From Hyperoodon ampullatus (taxonomy: Eukaryota; Chordata; Mammalia; Artiodactyla; Ziphiidae): DNA of 64,000 bases. Below are positions 12,651-25,897 of this stretch, piece after piece; position 1 is the stretch's first letter; each line of letters opens with the position of its first letter. The translations under genes were made by a program, and so were the position numbers. The notes below the pieces were generated by a model. That model saw nothing but the letters and a program-made list of their open reading frames with translations. It was not told the DNA's origin and did not search any database. The stretch lies in NCBI GenBank assembly GCA_949752795.1, contig OX457057.1, positions 162,727,980-162,791,979 on the forward strand, in the 5' to 3' direction.

Positions 12651-14860
12651 TGGCTAGTCAGGAAATCCTCTATGCTCACCATCACCCTTTTTAAGAGAAG
12701 ACAAGCAGGAGATAACATATGACTCTTCTTTCTGGTGAGTTATTTCCTTTAGCCTAAGGTTTGCAAACAGCCCTTCTGCTGCCTCACTCTCAGTCTCAGC
12801 AGCACCAGGGGCAAAGCACAGGGGTTATTCTAACGCTGCTCCATCACACTTAACTGATAACAACGTAATAAGTTCCTTAAAGGCATGACTGACTTAACAT
12901 TCTTTATCAACTATTCCTTGATAAAGGTAACACTTTTCTTTGCAGAAGAACTCATTTTAGTTTGGGAAGCAATTCCTATCATGGTTCCACCTTGCTTCTC
13001 CCTTCCACATCACTAGTACACAGTTTGCACTGCACCTGATCACTTGTGCCATGCAACAGCAGGCAGAGCAGATCATTTCATTTTCCTTCACTTTTTAGAT
13101 ATGCATTAGAAGAAATAAGTCCCATAATTGCCACATTGGGCCAAGCACAGCTAAAGCAACTATATGGCTTGGGTAACTGAATAGAATGTTATGAATGATG
13201 CCATTTTAAGATGACAAATGGCAGTCAATCACAGCTTGCTCTTCAATCCTAATAGACCACTCACATCTACAGTTCATACTCTTACCTAAACAGAAAAACA
13301 GAAAATACTCAAAATAAGATAATTCATTTATATACTCATCCTTAGAAGGAAAAAAAAGGGGGTCTATATGCAAGTTTTCTTAAACAGTCAAGCACTGTGC
13401 AAATTTAAGAAAAGTGTAAGAAAATATAAGTCTGGCACTTAAAACATAACCATGGTGTTGTATAAATGATCAAAACTCAAGATCCTTTTTGTATTTCATG
13501 TTCCTGTTATTGATAGAAAAACAAACTATACTAAGAATTAATCTCAAACACTATGTAATACTCAATCTTCTTGTTATATTTAGTACCTCTTCCTATATTA
13601 ATATACCCCCCATGCCTGCCTCTTTTTGAATTGAATCTCATCACTTTCCTTTAGGGGCAGCTGCTGTGGGGAAAGAAGTAGAGCTTTTAAAAGAATGTGA
13701 TTCTTAGAGGAGAAAGGAAAAAGAAAAGTAAATAGCTTACCACTATTGAGAGATCAGTTTCTGGGGTTTTCACAATTGGCTATACTGCCAATACTGTGTC
13801 ATTATCTCACTATAGGGGAGTAGAAGAAGGCAGACTGCATTAAAAAATAAAACTTGTCAAGAGTTTGGCAGCATTAAAATTTTTTCTAATAGCTCTACCT
13901 CTCTCCACAGTATCAAATGGAATAGAACACACAGACCTAAATTTGCATCTTTTCTGAATTGTGACCTGTTTGAACCACAAATCACTGAGCTTACAGTGAA
14001 AACTATCAAGGAGATAATATGCGCAGGCTTCTTTAAAGAATCCAATCAGTCACTCACTGCTAAGTCACCAAGCCAATTCAGTCAGCTAGGTCCTGACACA
14101 ACTCAGCTGACTTACATGAGAGGTGAAAAACCTTTCTTGTTATCAAAAAACCAATGACCTCAAATGAGTAAGGGGAAACAAACAACTAAAATATGAGACT
14201 ATAAAGCAGTAAAAGGAAGCATTTCGCATTTTCTCTTCAATACAATCAACACAAATAGAACGCACATCCCTCTTATCTAAATCTAGTCCATTTCTGAAAA
14301 TGTGTTGGATGGCAACTTTTCACATAACGGAGACTATACTCTGATTTTAAGTGGAAAAAGAATAATTCAGTTCAAGCCCATCTAAAACTACCAATTAATT
14401 TCCCCCAATATTAAGTATTCTTAAGCCCCCCTATACAATCCACCAAAAATTTCTAAATTAAAACTAAACATACAAAATCATTTAATATTTAAAAAACTTG
14501 TTAGTGAATACATTTGCGCATATATACGGTATTGGATACAAGTTACATTTTCCTTTTTTACTGCAAACGTGTTCTATAATGTAAAGAAACAATTATCTAT
14601 TAAAGATGCATAATGAATGCAAATAGCACAACAAAATAAAATTAACTATGAGGTTTCAAAAACTAACATCACTTTCATAATTTTATTTTTTCTCACAAAT
14701 AGGTAAAAATCATATGTATAGTACATTGGAACATGTGCACAGCCAAGTTTATATCTTTTAACTTTTTGTCTTTTGTCTTTCAGCCTTTATCATTTCCTAA
14801 CATAAGAGCTTTTCTAATCCTCCTAGGCTCACCTATTTTCACAGGCTTTTCCATTAACTT
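12650..14860. other. No gene or clear repeat recognised
   Basis: Ordinary intronic sequence with two or three short ORFs of no coding character (for example minus 13857-14045). No splice-bounded conserved peptide was seen. Confidence 0.5.
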
Positions 14861-14871
14861 AAAAGATAATT

Positions 14872-15244
14872 GGAGCTTCCCTGGTGGCACAGTGGTTAAG
14901 AATCCGCCTGCCAATGCAGGGGACACGGGTTCGAGCCCTGTTCCAGGAAGATCCCACATGCCACAGAGCAACTAAACGCATACGCCACAACTACTGAGCC
15001 TGCGCTCTAGAGCCCGCGAACCACAACTACTGAAGACCATGTGCCACAACTACTGAAGCCTGCGTGCCTAGAGCCTGTGCTCCGCAACAAGAGAAGCCAC
15101 CACAATGAGAAACCTGCACTTCGCAACGAAGAGTAGCCCCTGCTCACCGCACCTAGAGAAAGCCTGTGCGCAGCAACAAAGACCCAATGCAGCCAAAAAT
15201 AAATAAATAAATTTATTTTAAAAAAAGATATTTAAAAAAAGATA
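14872..15244 (+). mobile_element. CHR SINE, long subfamily, sense orientation
   Basis: 'agcttccctggtggcacag' starts the element. It contains internal near-repeats of 'ccacaactactgaagcc' and ends in an (AAAT)n tail. A short target duplication (aaagataattt-like) is visible at both ends, about 14862-14871 and 15245-15255. Confidence 0.9.
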
Positions 15245-15839
15245 AAGATAATTTAGATTGCATGAAACCTTTAAACAACATTATCACGAAACACAATCCT
15301 GTTGTGAAAACAATTGATTCACGGACAATAGTCTACTCCATATTCTCTCACTCAGATTAATGTGCAACTTAATGTTTTTGGCCGGAACATACATGCAAGT
15401 TTCTTTCAATGATATTTCAATGTGAACAGTCAATTTTAAGTTAAAAATTTCCAAGAGATCATAGCAGATATTTAAATGGTGAGAGTTCAGTTATCGAGGG
15501 ATACATTTCACATTATAGACAGTAAAGAGAAAAAAAAGAATAAAGGGAAGCAAATAATGATGAGAATCAAGTGGGAGAAGAAATTTAAAAAATAAAGGTC
15601 AACAGGATAAGAAATGCATAGAAGAGGAAGAAGGAGACCCTTTGGGAAACAAATCAGAGTTGAAAGATCTTGAAGGTCAGTAAATCACACTTCCTCAATT
15701 CATAGATTAATAAAATGAGGCTCAGAGATATAAAATTACTTGTTCAAAGTGACACATCTAGCACAGTTATCTTAGAATTTAGTCTGATATATAAACTAGG
15801 ATTTTTTCTAGCATATCATAAAGCTTCTCCTTGTTTTTT

Positions 15840-16440
15840 TGTTTCATTTGGTTTTGGTTGTAATTCAGTATGTATTTATGCACTGTGTGTAAAGCACTGT
15901 ACTCAATGCTGGGGATCTAACAGTGAACAAGACAGACCAAGCCACTGAACTCATGGAATTTAAATTTAGTTGAGGGGTCAAATACCGTACAATTAGCATA
16001 CGATTAAACAATTATGATACACACTATAAAGAAGCAGTATAGGGTGCTGTGGGAGCACAGAATGAGAGCTATGGACTTAGTCTGGGGCATTATTGCAGCT
16101 GGGAGCATGGTTACTGGTGTGTCACTATGGAAAGGACTATAAGTATTAGCATTTCAGACAAATGAAATCATAGGCCCAAAAAGCCCTTGAGGAAAAAAGT
16201 GGTTCTGCTCCTCTAACAATCTGAAAAGGAGGCCCATATGACTGATGTATGGGGAACAAGAAGGTAAGTGCAGAGTTAGGGGGCTGGTGAAATAGTCCAG
16301 GCCAAGAACACCCAGAGACCTATAAACCAAGTTAAGGCTGTTGATCTTGATTCTAGGAAGGAAAGGAAGCCCCTGAAAGGTTTTAACAGGAGAGTGACAC
16401 CACTGATTTGCATTTGTGTGAAGAGGTGAATGGGGGTTTC
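15840..16440 (-). repeat. Ancient L2/CR1-like repeat, antisense
   Basis: 'actgtactcaatgctgggga', 'acagtgaacaagacagacca' and, further on, 'aggttttaacaggagagtga' match the same old family as 2150-4990. Confidence 0.45.
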
Positions 16441-16489
16441 ATTTACTGAGACTTGAGGATATGGGGAGGAGGAAGGGTAAGCTGTGACA

Positions 16490-16760
16490 AAGTGAGAGAG
16501 TGGCATGGACATATATACACTACCAAACGTAAAATAGATAGCTAGTGGGAAGCAGCCGCATAGCACAGGGAGATCAGCTAGGTGGTTTGTGACCACCTAG
16601 AGGGGTGGGATAGGGAGGGTGGGAGGGAGGGAGACTCGAGAGGGAAGAGATATGGGAACATATGTATATGTATAACTGATTCACTTTGTTATAAAGCAGA
16701 AACTAACATACCATTGTAAAGCAATTATACTCCAATAAAGATGTTAATTAAAAAAAAAAG
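16490..16760 (+). repeat. L1 3' untranslated end, sense, severely 5'-truncated
   Basis: 'gggaagcagccgcatagcac', 'actgattcactttgttataa' and 'attatactccaataaagatg' plus poly-A are the 3' end of cetartiodactyl L1 elements. Only about 270 bases were inserted. Confidence 0.85.
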
Positions 16761-17334
16761 AATTCTGGAAGAAGATTAGGTTTGAGGGAGAAGCTGATGA
16801 ATTTAGTTTGGGTCACATCAGGAAAAAAAAAATCAGTCAAAAGCTAGGATCTGTCTATCTAGGTCTAAGACTTCTAACCTTGGCCTACAAAAGAACCCGG
16901 AATTACTTCAAGAGGTCCACAAATGCCTTATTCAAATTTCATTTCAAGAAATACATGGCAGCTACTAGGATAAAATGGCAGACTGAACATATAATTTCAG
17001 TCCTTCTCAAAACCCCACTGAAACTACAGTAAAGATAAATTTATATTTATATGTAGAGACAGTGACGATAACCCACAACGACAGAGAAAACAGAAATAGA
17101 GAGGAAATAAGTAAAAATTTAGAAGCTATAAAGAATACATTCAAGTGGTAACTAACTTAACCAGGCCTGAGAAAATTGAATCCTGAGATAAGACTGAGAA
17201 AAGGTAAGAACCAACCCAATTTATACTAGAGAATCCTCAAAAAGTTCAGGGATAGGCCAGCACTAGGTATCTCACAATGGGGAGAAGCGGTGGTCTAAAA
17301 CAAGAAATGGGTAAAACTGATTTAAGAATGAGAG

Positions 17335-17635
17335 TCCCCACAAACATAGAAAATAAACTTATGGTTACCAAAGGGGAAAGGTGGGGGGTGGGGAGCAGGG
17401 GTAGAAATTAGGAATTTGGGAGTAACATATACACATGACTGTATATAAAACAGATAAACAACAAGGACCTACTGTTTCGCACAGGGAACTATATCAATAT
17501 TTTGTAATAACCTATATGGGAAAAAAACTGAAAAAGAATACATATATAATATGTAAATATATGTATAATCACTTTGCTGTATACCTGAAACTAACACAAC
17601 ATTATAAATCAACTATACTTCAATTAAAAAAAAAA
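17335..17635 (+). repeat. L1 3' end, sense, 5'-truncated
   Basis: 'cttatggttaccaaagggga', 'caacaaggacctactgtttc' and 'atcaactatacttcaattaa' plus poly-A match the same 3' end seen intact at 52.1-52.4 kb. It is more diverged than that copy. Confidence 0.85.
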
Positions 17636-18689
17636 AAGATGAATCAGAGTCCCAAGAGTCTCTCTCTGACTATTTAATGGGTAACTATCTCCCCAACCCA
17701 GGTAAAAGAACAGAGGTTTGCTTGCTTGGAAGGGTAAAATAAGGGGTGGACTAAAGGATGACTGTCAGAGTTGAGAAGAGCATCCTGGAAACGTTCAAGG
17801 AATGCTTAGAAGTGCTTTCTCCAAAGTTCTCTTCACCCCCCATTTGACTCTCATAACAGGCAGATAGACTTGTACTCACCAGAAGAGCACTCTTTGGGAA
17901 TCAGATCAGCTCAAGAGGAAAGAACCAAAGATACTAACCAAAGGGGCTCTCCCAACAAACAGCCCACCCAGATCACCTTACGGTAAAGCCCTCAGTGGAC
18001 AAGGCCCAACCTCATACTCAGATCTTCCAGGCAATTTTCTTATAATCCATTCTTAATATGGAGCAGACAAACAAGGATTACCAGAGATCAGAGGAAAGCC
18101 TCTAGCATGAGAAAATAGAGATCAAAACAAAAAGTAAAAGGCAACTTGAAGGAGATACAAGTGATATAGGAGGAAAAAACCAAACAGCCACCATTATCCT
18201 CAAAGAGACATGAGAAGTAATGGCATCCATGAAACAAAAACAGGATACTTTTCATAAAAAACAACATTCATAGAACTAAAAAGAGCTTCTGATATTAAAA
18301 ACATGATAGAAAAAAATACAAAACAAAATTCAACAGTACAAGTGGAAGATAAGGTTCAGAAAATAATCCCAGAAAGCAGAACAAAAAGACAAAGAGATGG
18401 AAAAGAAAAAAGGAATACTGAATAATGATTTAAAAAAAAATATATATATATATATAGATAACTATGATAAGGAAGTTGGGATGACTGTATATGACAGCTT
18501 AATCCTCACCTATCATAATAGAAAATCAACAAAAAGCTCTAAAATTGATGAATAAAAATGCAGTAGTATATGCATATTGTTTAGAATAAAGAGATGTATA
18601 AACGCCAGAATAAAAACTAGAAGAGTCAGAAGTTCATGTCTCAGAAAGAGGGGACAGAGATAAGGAAAACCAATATATTCTGTTAAGAA

Positions 18690-19500
18690 AGGGGCAGACA
18701 CCCAAATGAAAAATGGGCAAAAGACATGACTACCACTTCATAAAAAAGAGTATCAAAATGTCCACTTAATATGTAAAAAGTTGCCCAACTTTATTAATCA
18801 TCAGGGAAATGCAGATTAAAACCACAGTGAGATATTACTACACACCAACCAGAATAGCTATAATGAAAAAGATACAGTGTTGTTGAGGATGTAAAGTAAC
18901 TGCAGGTGGGAGTGTGAATTGGTAAAATCACTCTGGAAAACTGACAATATTTACTAAAACAGAACATATACATATCTAGCAATTCTACTCCTAGATATAT
19001 ACCCAAGAGAAATGTGGACACTTATTCAGCAAAAGACGTGTCAGAATGCACACGGCAGCACTAGTCTTAATAGTAAAAACTAGAAACAATCCAAAATGAC
19101 CACAAACAGAATGGATAAATTGTGAAATTTTAGAAAATGAAATATTATATACCAATGAGAGTGAAAAAACAACTACATGTAACACCATATATAAAGCTCA
19201 CAAATATTCAGCAAGAGAATTCAGACATAAAAGCTGTATAATGGCTTATGGAAAGTTCAAAAATGTAAAATTCACCTACAATATTAAAGTCAGCATCATA
19301 GTTAGTCTTTGGATGTACAGTGACCGAGAAAGGACATAAGTGAGTTCCTGGGACTCTAGTAATGCTCTGTTTCTTCAGCAGGGTCCAAGTTACTCAGGTA
19401 TGTTGTCTTTATGCAAATTCATCAAGCTATACACCAAGCTATAGGATTTGTGCACTTTTCTCTGTGTACATTATATTTCAATAAAAATTATCGTTAAAAA
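18690..19500 (+). repeat. Old L1 ORF2 C-terminus and 3' UTR, sense
   Basis: 'caaatgaaaaatgggcaaaa', 'catcagggaaatgcagatta' and 'agcaattctactcctagata' are L1 ORF2 3' sequence, with the 3' end near 'ataaaaattatcg'. Many substitutions; all frames are closed. A (TA)n stretch lies at 18438-18455 just upstream. Confidence 0.75.
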
Positions 19501-19504
19501 GATT

Positions 19505-19725
19505 CTAGATCTTCTGTTTATAAGTTGTGTGACTTTGGTCAAATTACTCAACCTAAGTAAACCTCAATTTCTTCATTTTTAAAATAAGGATGACAAAGCA
19601 ACTATTCTCTTAGGGATTTCTGTGAGGTTCAAATGAGATAATACATATCAAGTGCTTCACAAATGCCTCAGACATACTAAGCACAGAATAAAAGTTTATT
19701 TGTTAGTATTATTATTAACCACTTG
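19505..19725 (+). repeat. MIR SINE, sense
   Basis: 'gtgtgactttggtcaaatta', 'tcaatttcttcatttttaaa' and 'gaggttcaaatgagataata' form the classical MIR core and 3' end. Confidence 0.75.
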
Positions 19726-19794
19726 GGCATTAAAAAGGTAGGGGAAATCACTATATGGTCCCATTTTGAACAAATCTAACTCACATGGAACATG

Positions 19795-19920
19795 AATTTA
19801 GCTGTGTAGTCAGATGATTATATTCAAATCTGCTATTTACTACTTCTATGATTTGGGGCAAATGATTTAACCTCTCTGATACTCCTTTCTCAATTATAAA
19901 AGAGAATAAGATCATGGTAT
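19795..19920 (+). repeat. MIR SINE fragment, sense
   Basis: 'aatctgctatttactacttc' and 'tgatttggggcaaatgattt' match the MIR core; it is cut off before a short TG run (19921-19933). Confidence 0.6.
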
Positions 19921-21034
19921 TGTGTGTGTGTGTTTAGAGATAATTTTTAAAATAGATTAAAAGTGGAAGATAGTTCCAAACAAAGAGTGTTTGAAACTAT
20001 GTAAGTCTATCTATATTTTCATATGAATATGTGTGAATTATTTTAAAATATGAAGGTAAGTAGTAGAAAAAGGCTCTAAAGGAGCTGAAAGTGGATGCCT
20101 GCATGGAACAGAAACCAGCTGCAGCAATGTGTAAGGAAGCTAGCCACTCTTTTGCATTTCAATCCTTGTAGTACCCACTTGTAACTATATACATCTACTA
20201 CTTTAAGATTAAATTTTAACTCCAATAAAAATTAATTAAAAAAGATTAAATTTTAAAATAACTTTATTCAATAAAAAATATATAGTTAGATACTACCAAA
20301 TTAGAAAATGATTAAAGGCAAGCTCCAAACTTAAGTTGATCAATTATCAAGCTGATGGACAAGAAACAAAACAAAGTTTAAAGCACTTCAATACATCCAT
20401 AATTCAACTTCTCTATCGTGGTACAGAGTGTGGGTGGCATAGAAATGCTAACTTTGAGTCCACAGATTCTTAACTTCCTCTATTAATAGTTAGAGAACCA
20501 AAAAAAAAAAAATTAGAAAACCACCTGTTACTAGGGAACCACCTATTTTTAACTAGTTCAAGTCTACTTAAAGAACCTAGGAATCAAAAAAGAAATGCCG
20601 GCTATAAGGCTTTAATATATATATAGCATTTGGAACATGGAGTTGAAACTTATACTCCTCATATGACTCTCTAAGGTTTTAATTTCCCCTTGAAGATAAG
20701 TAATAAAGTACTTCAATATACAGGAAGGTGACACTAACTCACAGTGCCCTGGCACATACTGACCTCGGCTAGGATTCTTATATAGAGCTGCTTAGCATAA
20801 CTCAACCCTGATTTTCAGCAGATTTGAATTGTTTACAAAGATCTTTGAGAAGAGACTACTAAAGCCAGAAATTTGGCAGTGAGGCTCAGAGTCATGGCAA
20901 GACCCATGTCCCCAGCGTAGGTTATTTGATTAAGTTAACACACTAAAAAAAGCTGAGAATAATTTCCCAATTTCTGGCACAGGGAAGAAATTCTGGCTCA
21001 GTAAATATTAGCTCTCATTATTGTCACTGTTATT

Positions 21035-21290
21035 GAGAGACATATTGGTCGAGCGGTTAAGAGCACAGACTCTGAGTAAGACTGCTTGATAAGGAATCCC
21101 ATGGCTTACCAGCTGTGAGACTCTAGTCAAGATACTTAACCTCTCAGGCCCTCAGTTTTCTTACTTTTAACATGGGAACAATATGGTTTCTACCTCACAG
21201 GGAAGTGGTGAGGATTAAATAAGCAATGTCAAGCATTTAGACAGTGTCTGGAATATTATAAGACTTCAGTAAATGTAAGCTCTTATTATT
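21035..21290 (+). repeat. MIR SINE, nearly full length, sense
   Basis: It spans the tRNA-related head ('gcggttaagagcacagactc') through the core ('gagactctagtcaagatact') to the 3' end ('cagtaaatgtaagctctta'). Confidence 0.8.
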
Positions 21291-21705
21291 CTTTTTACAT
21301 CATGTATCTGAAATAATGGAGTCGTTTCTTAATCCAATTCAAAACTACTGATGCTAAAAATATTGAAAAAAATGAGGGGAAAAAACAATTTAAACTATGA
21401 ATGATCTCCAGGATTATATGATATATATAAATAAATATTTCCATGGAAATATTCTGGGGAAAAAAACAAACTACACAGGTTTGCATCTGCTATCATTGGA
21501 CAGGTTCTCGTAGATCACTGCATCATGAATATACACAACATTCCTGATGCAAACTTTACAAGGGAAGAGCCAATAAACCTATAGCCACTTGGCCATAGAA
21601 ACAATTATAAGCAGAAGTGGATGTAAGAGAAGAAACACATTCTTGTTTTTGGACTGGTTTGGTCAAATTAATGTACATCATTTAAGTCAGCCTACCAATT
21701 ACGTC

Positions 21706-21790
21706 TGGGGTGGGGGGAGTGGGGGGAGGGGAGGGAAGGGAGGAGGGGAGGGGAAGGAGGAGGGAGAAAGAGAGGGAGGAGAAAAAAGAA
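21706..21790 (+). repeat. G-rich polypurine tract
   Basis: About 85 bases of nearly pure G/A with many GGG and GGGG runs. Plus-strand DNA could fold as a G-quadruplex. RASAL2 RNA would carry the complementary C/U-rich tract. Confidence 0.8.
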
Positions 21791-21999
21791 AATTATCTTT
21801 TTAATGGCACTGTTTTATTCCAACCAATTAGTTCAAATACTCTCAGCTTTATAAGCCTCTTACCACTGCACAGCTGATGGCTAAACTTGAGAGGAGCAAT
21901 TAATTCTCATCTGCCTCTCTACATGTTTCAATTAGCACAAAAACATGTATATACTCCTCAAAAGCAATCACAAGAATGTAAAACAAAAAGAAATTTAGG

Positions 22000-22336
22000 G
22001 CTTCCCTGGTGGCGCAGTGGTTAAGAATCCACCTGCCAGTGCAGGCGACACGGGTTCGAGCTCTGGTCCGGGAAGATCCCACATGCCACGGAGCAACGAA
22101 GCCCGTGCGCCACAACTACTGAGCCCACATGCCACAACTACTGAAGCCCGCACGCCTAGAGCCCGTGCTCCACAACGAAGAGAGTAGCCCCAGCTCACCA
22201 CAACTAGAGAAAGCTTGAGCACAGCAAAGAAGACCCAATGTAGCCAAAAAATATATATATATATAGATATATGTAGACATATATCTATATATATACATAT
22301 ATCTATATCTATATAGATATAGATATACACACATAT
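22000..22336 (+). mobile_element. CHR SINE, long subfamily, sense, with expanded AT tail
   Basis: Starts 'ggcttccctggtggcgcag' and ends with about 90 bases of mixed TA/GATA-type microsatellite grown from the tail. A perfect 14-base duplication aaaaagaaatttag flanks it (21986-21999 and 22337-22350). Confidence 0.93.
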
Positions 22337-22350
22337 AAAAAGAAATTTAG

Positions 22351-23749
22351 CAGGTGATATTTTTTCTTTTTTAAAAAAGTTGAATCCAAACTCAAAAGAT
22401 TAAGGAATGGATAGTAAGATTGTCACTGGTTCTTAAAATTAAAGCCTCAGAGAAAACTCTCTCTCTCTTCAGGTGCTTTTCCAAAACTATCTGAACTCCT
22501 CTGTAGGTCCACAAACAAGAGATCCATTGTGTGGATCTGTAAATTGTGTGACATCATTGAAACACAAGCACCAATTGGTATCACAAACAGTTTGTGTTTC
22601 CAAGGATACCAGGAACTTTAAATACCCTGCAGTTATACAAAGCCCAGGAGCATGACCTTCATAACAATACCAGGAGCCTGCACACTTTCTTTTTAGTCAC
22701 TGTTTCCAGCAGAGAAAAGGCACTGATTCTGCCCCAATAATTCTTCCAAATAATATTCTCAAGAACGTTACTCAATCATTCAATTATTCATTTTTATATT
22801 CTCAACATAATGACAGCAAAAAAGAGGATTAAGAATTTACATAGCCCTATTAATAGAGAGATTCTCAAAAGGCCAGCCTAGGGTATCCTTAATGAAACCA
22901 CACTACTGATTTTTAAAATGCAATGCACATAAACACTTCTGATTAATCTCTACAGTAATGTTCCTCTGTGTTACAGAGTACTCTTTTAGTAAAAGTAAAA
23001 TAACTTCTTCCTTGTATGCCTTTCCTGGAAAAGTTATTTTTCCTTAATATTAGCCTTTAGCTCACACATATGACTTTAGTATGTAAACTTGTTTATTCTA
23101 GGTAGAATAACTACTGCAACATAGAAACACAGGCTAAGTGTGAGGTGATTATGATTAACTATATTATTGTTAAAAGTCAAACAAGTTTAAAATCTTTTAT
23201 AAAGGACTCTTTAGAAAGGTGGTAGTTTAGGGCTAAATTGTTATAAAAGATCTATACTAAGCTCTTCTCTAATATCTGTCTATCCAGAGTTAAACCTAAA
23301 TACTTATATTATCTTTACATCAACTTTATTTGTGAAATGCTTTCCATTAATTACGTGTGCCATTGAGATTTTGAACAGTTCCAGAGTTATTTTTCTATTT
23401 AGGAGATAAATATTTTAAGTAAGTATTTCTCCAAATGCAGGCTGGAAATGTACAAGGAAAATTGGGAGAACTCACGGAGACTGCAGCTAGAGAGTTCCCA
23501 AGAGCTGTTTACCGAGGATGGAAGCAAGTAGGGAGTTCAAAGCTCTAAGAATGAAAAGCCACACCTTGTGGTTTTTCTCCGTTATACTACCTCACATTTG
23601 GACTGTTACAATGCCAAGATTACAGGGCAAAGAAAGAGACTCTCTATTTAGTCATTTTTGTACTTAAAAAAAAAAATAACATTGTTGATGATTAAAAAAA
23701 AAAATAACATCGTTATTTTCTTAAAAATAACTCCTCTCGGGGAAGGTTG
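22351..23749. other. No gene or clear repeat recognised
   Basis: AT-rich intronic DNA. Near 23660-23710 there is a duplicated poly-A/ataacat motif. Nothing else stands out. Confidence 0.45.
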
Positions 23750-23751
23750 TA

Positions 23752-23831
23752 TTGGGTTGGCCAAAAAGTTTGTTCGAGTTTTTCTGTTAGAGGTTATGGA
23801 AAAAGCCGAATGAACTTCTTGGCCAACCCAG
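23752..23831. mobile_element. Mariner-type MITE, 80 bases, near-perfect hairpin
   Basis: It starts 'ttgggttggccaaaaagttt' and ends 'ttcttggccaacccag'. The arms are imperfect inverted repeats of about 40 bases with almost no loop. TA dinucleotides flank it (23750-23751 and 23832-23833), the mariner/Tc1 target. From memory, cattle copies of this 'ggttggccaaaaagttcgtt' family are the source of the bta-miR-2284/2285 microRNAs. Both strands would fold when transcribed. Confidence 0.85.
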
Positions 23832-23832
23832 T

Positions 23833-23892
23833 ATTAGATGCCTGTTTATCTTAATTCAAGTTATTAGATGCCTATTTATCTTAATTCAAGTT
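23833..23892. repeat. Tandem duplication, 2 x 30 bases
   Basis: Copy 1 (23833-23862) and copy 2 (23863-23892) differ at one base (ctgtttatc versus ctatttatc). The array abuts the right TA of the mariner MITE. Confidence 0.9.
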
Positions 23893-25883
23893 ATTAAGTA
23901 CTGAGCTTATTTTAGGGAGCTTATACATTGCTTGGTACTTTTGAAGATATATATTACATTGTTTTAATCCTTAGAAAAGTCAGAATCTTAGTGAAAAAAA
24001 ATTATTTATGCCAGTGACTTATTTAACCATTCATAAAATCCTTTTTAATAAAAGTAATGTAAAAAATGATGTATATAAAGGCTCAACTACATGATGCTAA
24101 AATACAGGAGAGAGATATAAAATCTAAAGTTTTTTTAACTTTAGAAATCCACTTGAGCTTTATATAAGTCCCTTAGAGCCTCCAAAAGTAAGAAATATTG
24201 CCTAGTCATCAGTGTCCACATGACAATTAACAAGGAAGGGTACAGAAAAGTATCTATTAAATTTAGCGAGGCACTGGTACAAATCTGAAGCAAAAGAAAA
24301 TTTAAAGTACTATTCTCGATGGCAATAATTACAACAAAGAACCAGGTCATGGGTTCTATGCCTTCCAACCATAAAACTGAATTTTGTGACCGTGTACATC
24401 TTTATCAAGCCAAGATTTACACACAAGTGCATTTCTTTGTCCAATAAATGACAAATATGTGATTAAACGTATTTTGCTTATAATAAATCACAATTAATTC
24501 TGTCAAAACGGCCATCTACTAAAAGTAATTCTTTAAGTGGAATCATCTCACCTTATTGTAAAAGTACCTAATTTCATTGATTAAAAGCCAGTTTTATCAT
24601 TAATGACAGTGCTTTCAAATTGTCAAATCTAGTCAAGCGTTTGAGATAAGTAGCTAAGAAGCTACTCAGTAACTCCTATAATTTCATACTTTCCATTATA
24701 TCCAAGTAGGAAACAAGGAAGAGTGGGATAAAATGGCCAGGAGCCTATAGCAGGGCAAATGGAAGAAGCAATGCCCACTGAAGCAGAGAACAAAGAAAGA
24801 AATGGCAGGATATTACTACTATAGTTTAGCCATTGCAGACCAAAGACCAGACTGTATGTTTCTCTAGCAATGCAGACCAAAGACCAAACTGTAGGTTTTC
24901 ATAACTATGCCAAGAACAAGCACATGAAGATTATCTGGATCAAGAGGGTGAAGCATACGAACCTGCCCAATCTCTAGTGGTTTACTATATAAACTCTCAG
25001 TCCTACAATAAATCAGATAAACAAGATGGCATACATATTAATTTATTGATGACACAGAATTGAGTGGAATGGTACATATGATGGACACACAATCAGGGTC
25101 CAAAATTATCATGATGATTAAAAAAATGTGCTAAATTTAATAAGCTATAATTTATTGATAATATATTGTTTGCATTGTCTGATGTCCTTTATCATCTTTG
25201 AGAATTATTTTTAAAGTAGCATTTACCATATAGATGTACCAAAATTCGAGTGAATTTCTTATGTTGAAGATATAGGTTTGTGCCAATCTTTCGATTTTAT
25301 AAATAATTTCACAACAAATATTACACCCGAAGTTTGTATGTATCTCTGATTGTTTCTTAGAATAAGCTGTAAGAAATGTAATTATTGAATCAAAGGTTTA
25401 CAGTTTTTAAGACTCTTATACACATTTTTCCAAACAATCCTTCAGAAAAATGTATGTACAAACTTATACTCTCCAATGCAGAAAATGAAGACATCCATTT
25501 CGACACATCTTGAAGGAAATGCATGTCATTTAAATCTATCAATTTTAAAGGGTAGAAAAATGTATGATCTTAAACATTTATTGAGTACTGCTTTAAGCAA
25601 ATCATTGTGCTAGACATTAGGAAGAAAAGTAGAGTCCTTTGTGATAGATACATAATCAGATATTAGCAATACAATGTGATACACACAAAGAAAAACAAGA
25701 ATCAAGTGCTATGGGTAGACAGAAGGAATAATTATTAAATTTAACAGTTGCAGGTATCCAGAGATGCAACAGAAGATATTTTACTCTTGTCAATGGTTAA
25801 GGATAGGGAGGACAACAACTTGACTGCAAACTTCTTGTATATGATGGTATGTATGACTATTAGGAAACTAGGCCCAAAGTATA
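23893..25883. other. No gene recognised
   Basis: AT-rich intron. A 37-base-period near-duplicate ('gcagaccaaagaccagactg' at 24835 and again at 24872) lies within. Several short ORFs lack coding character. Confidence 0.45.
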
Positions 25884-25897
25884 CTAGATGCCTTTTT

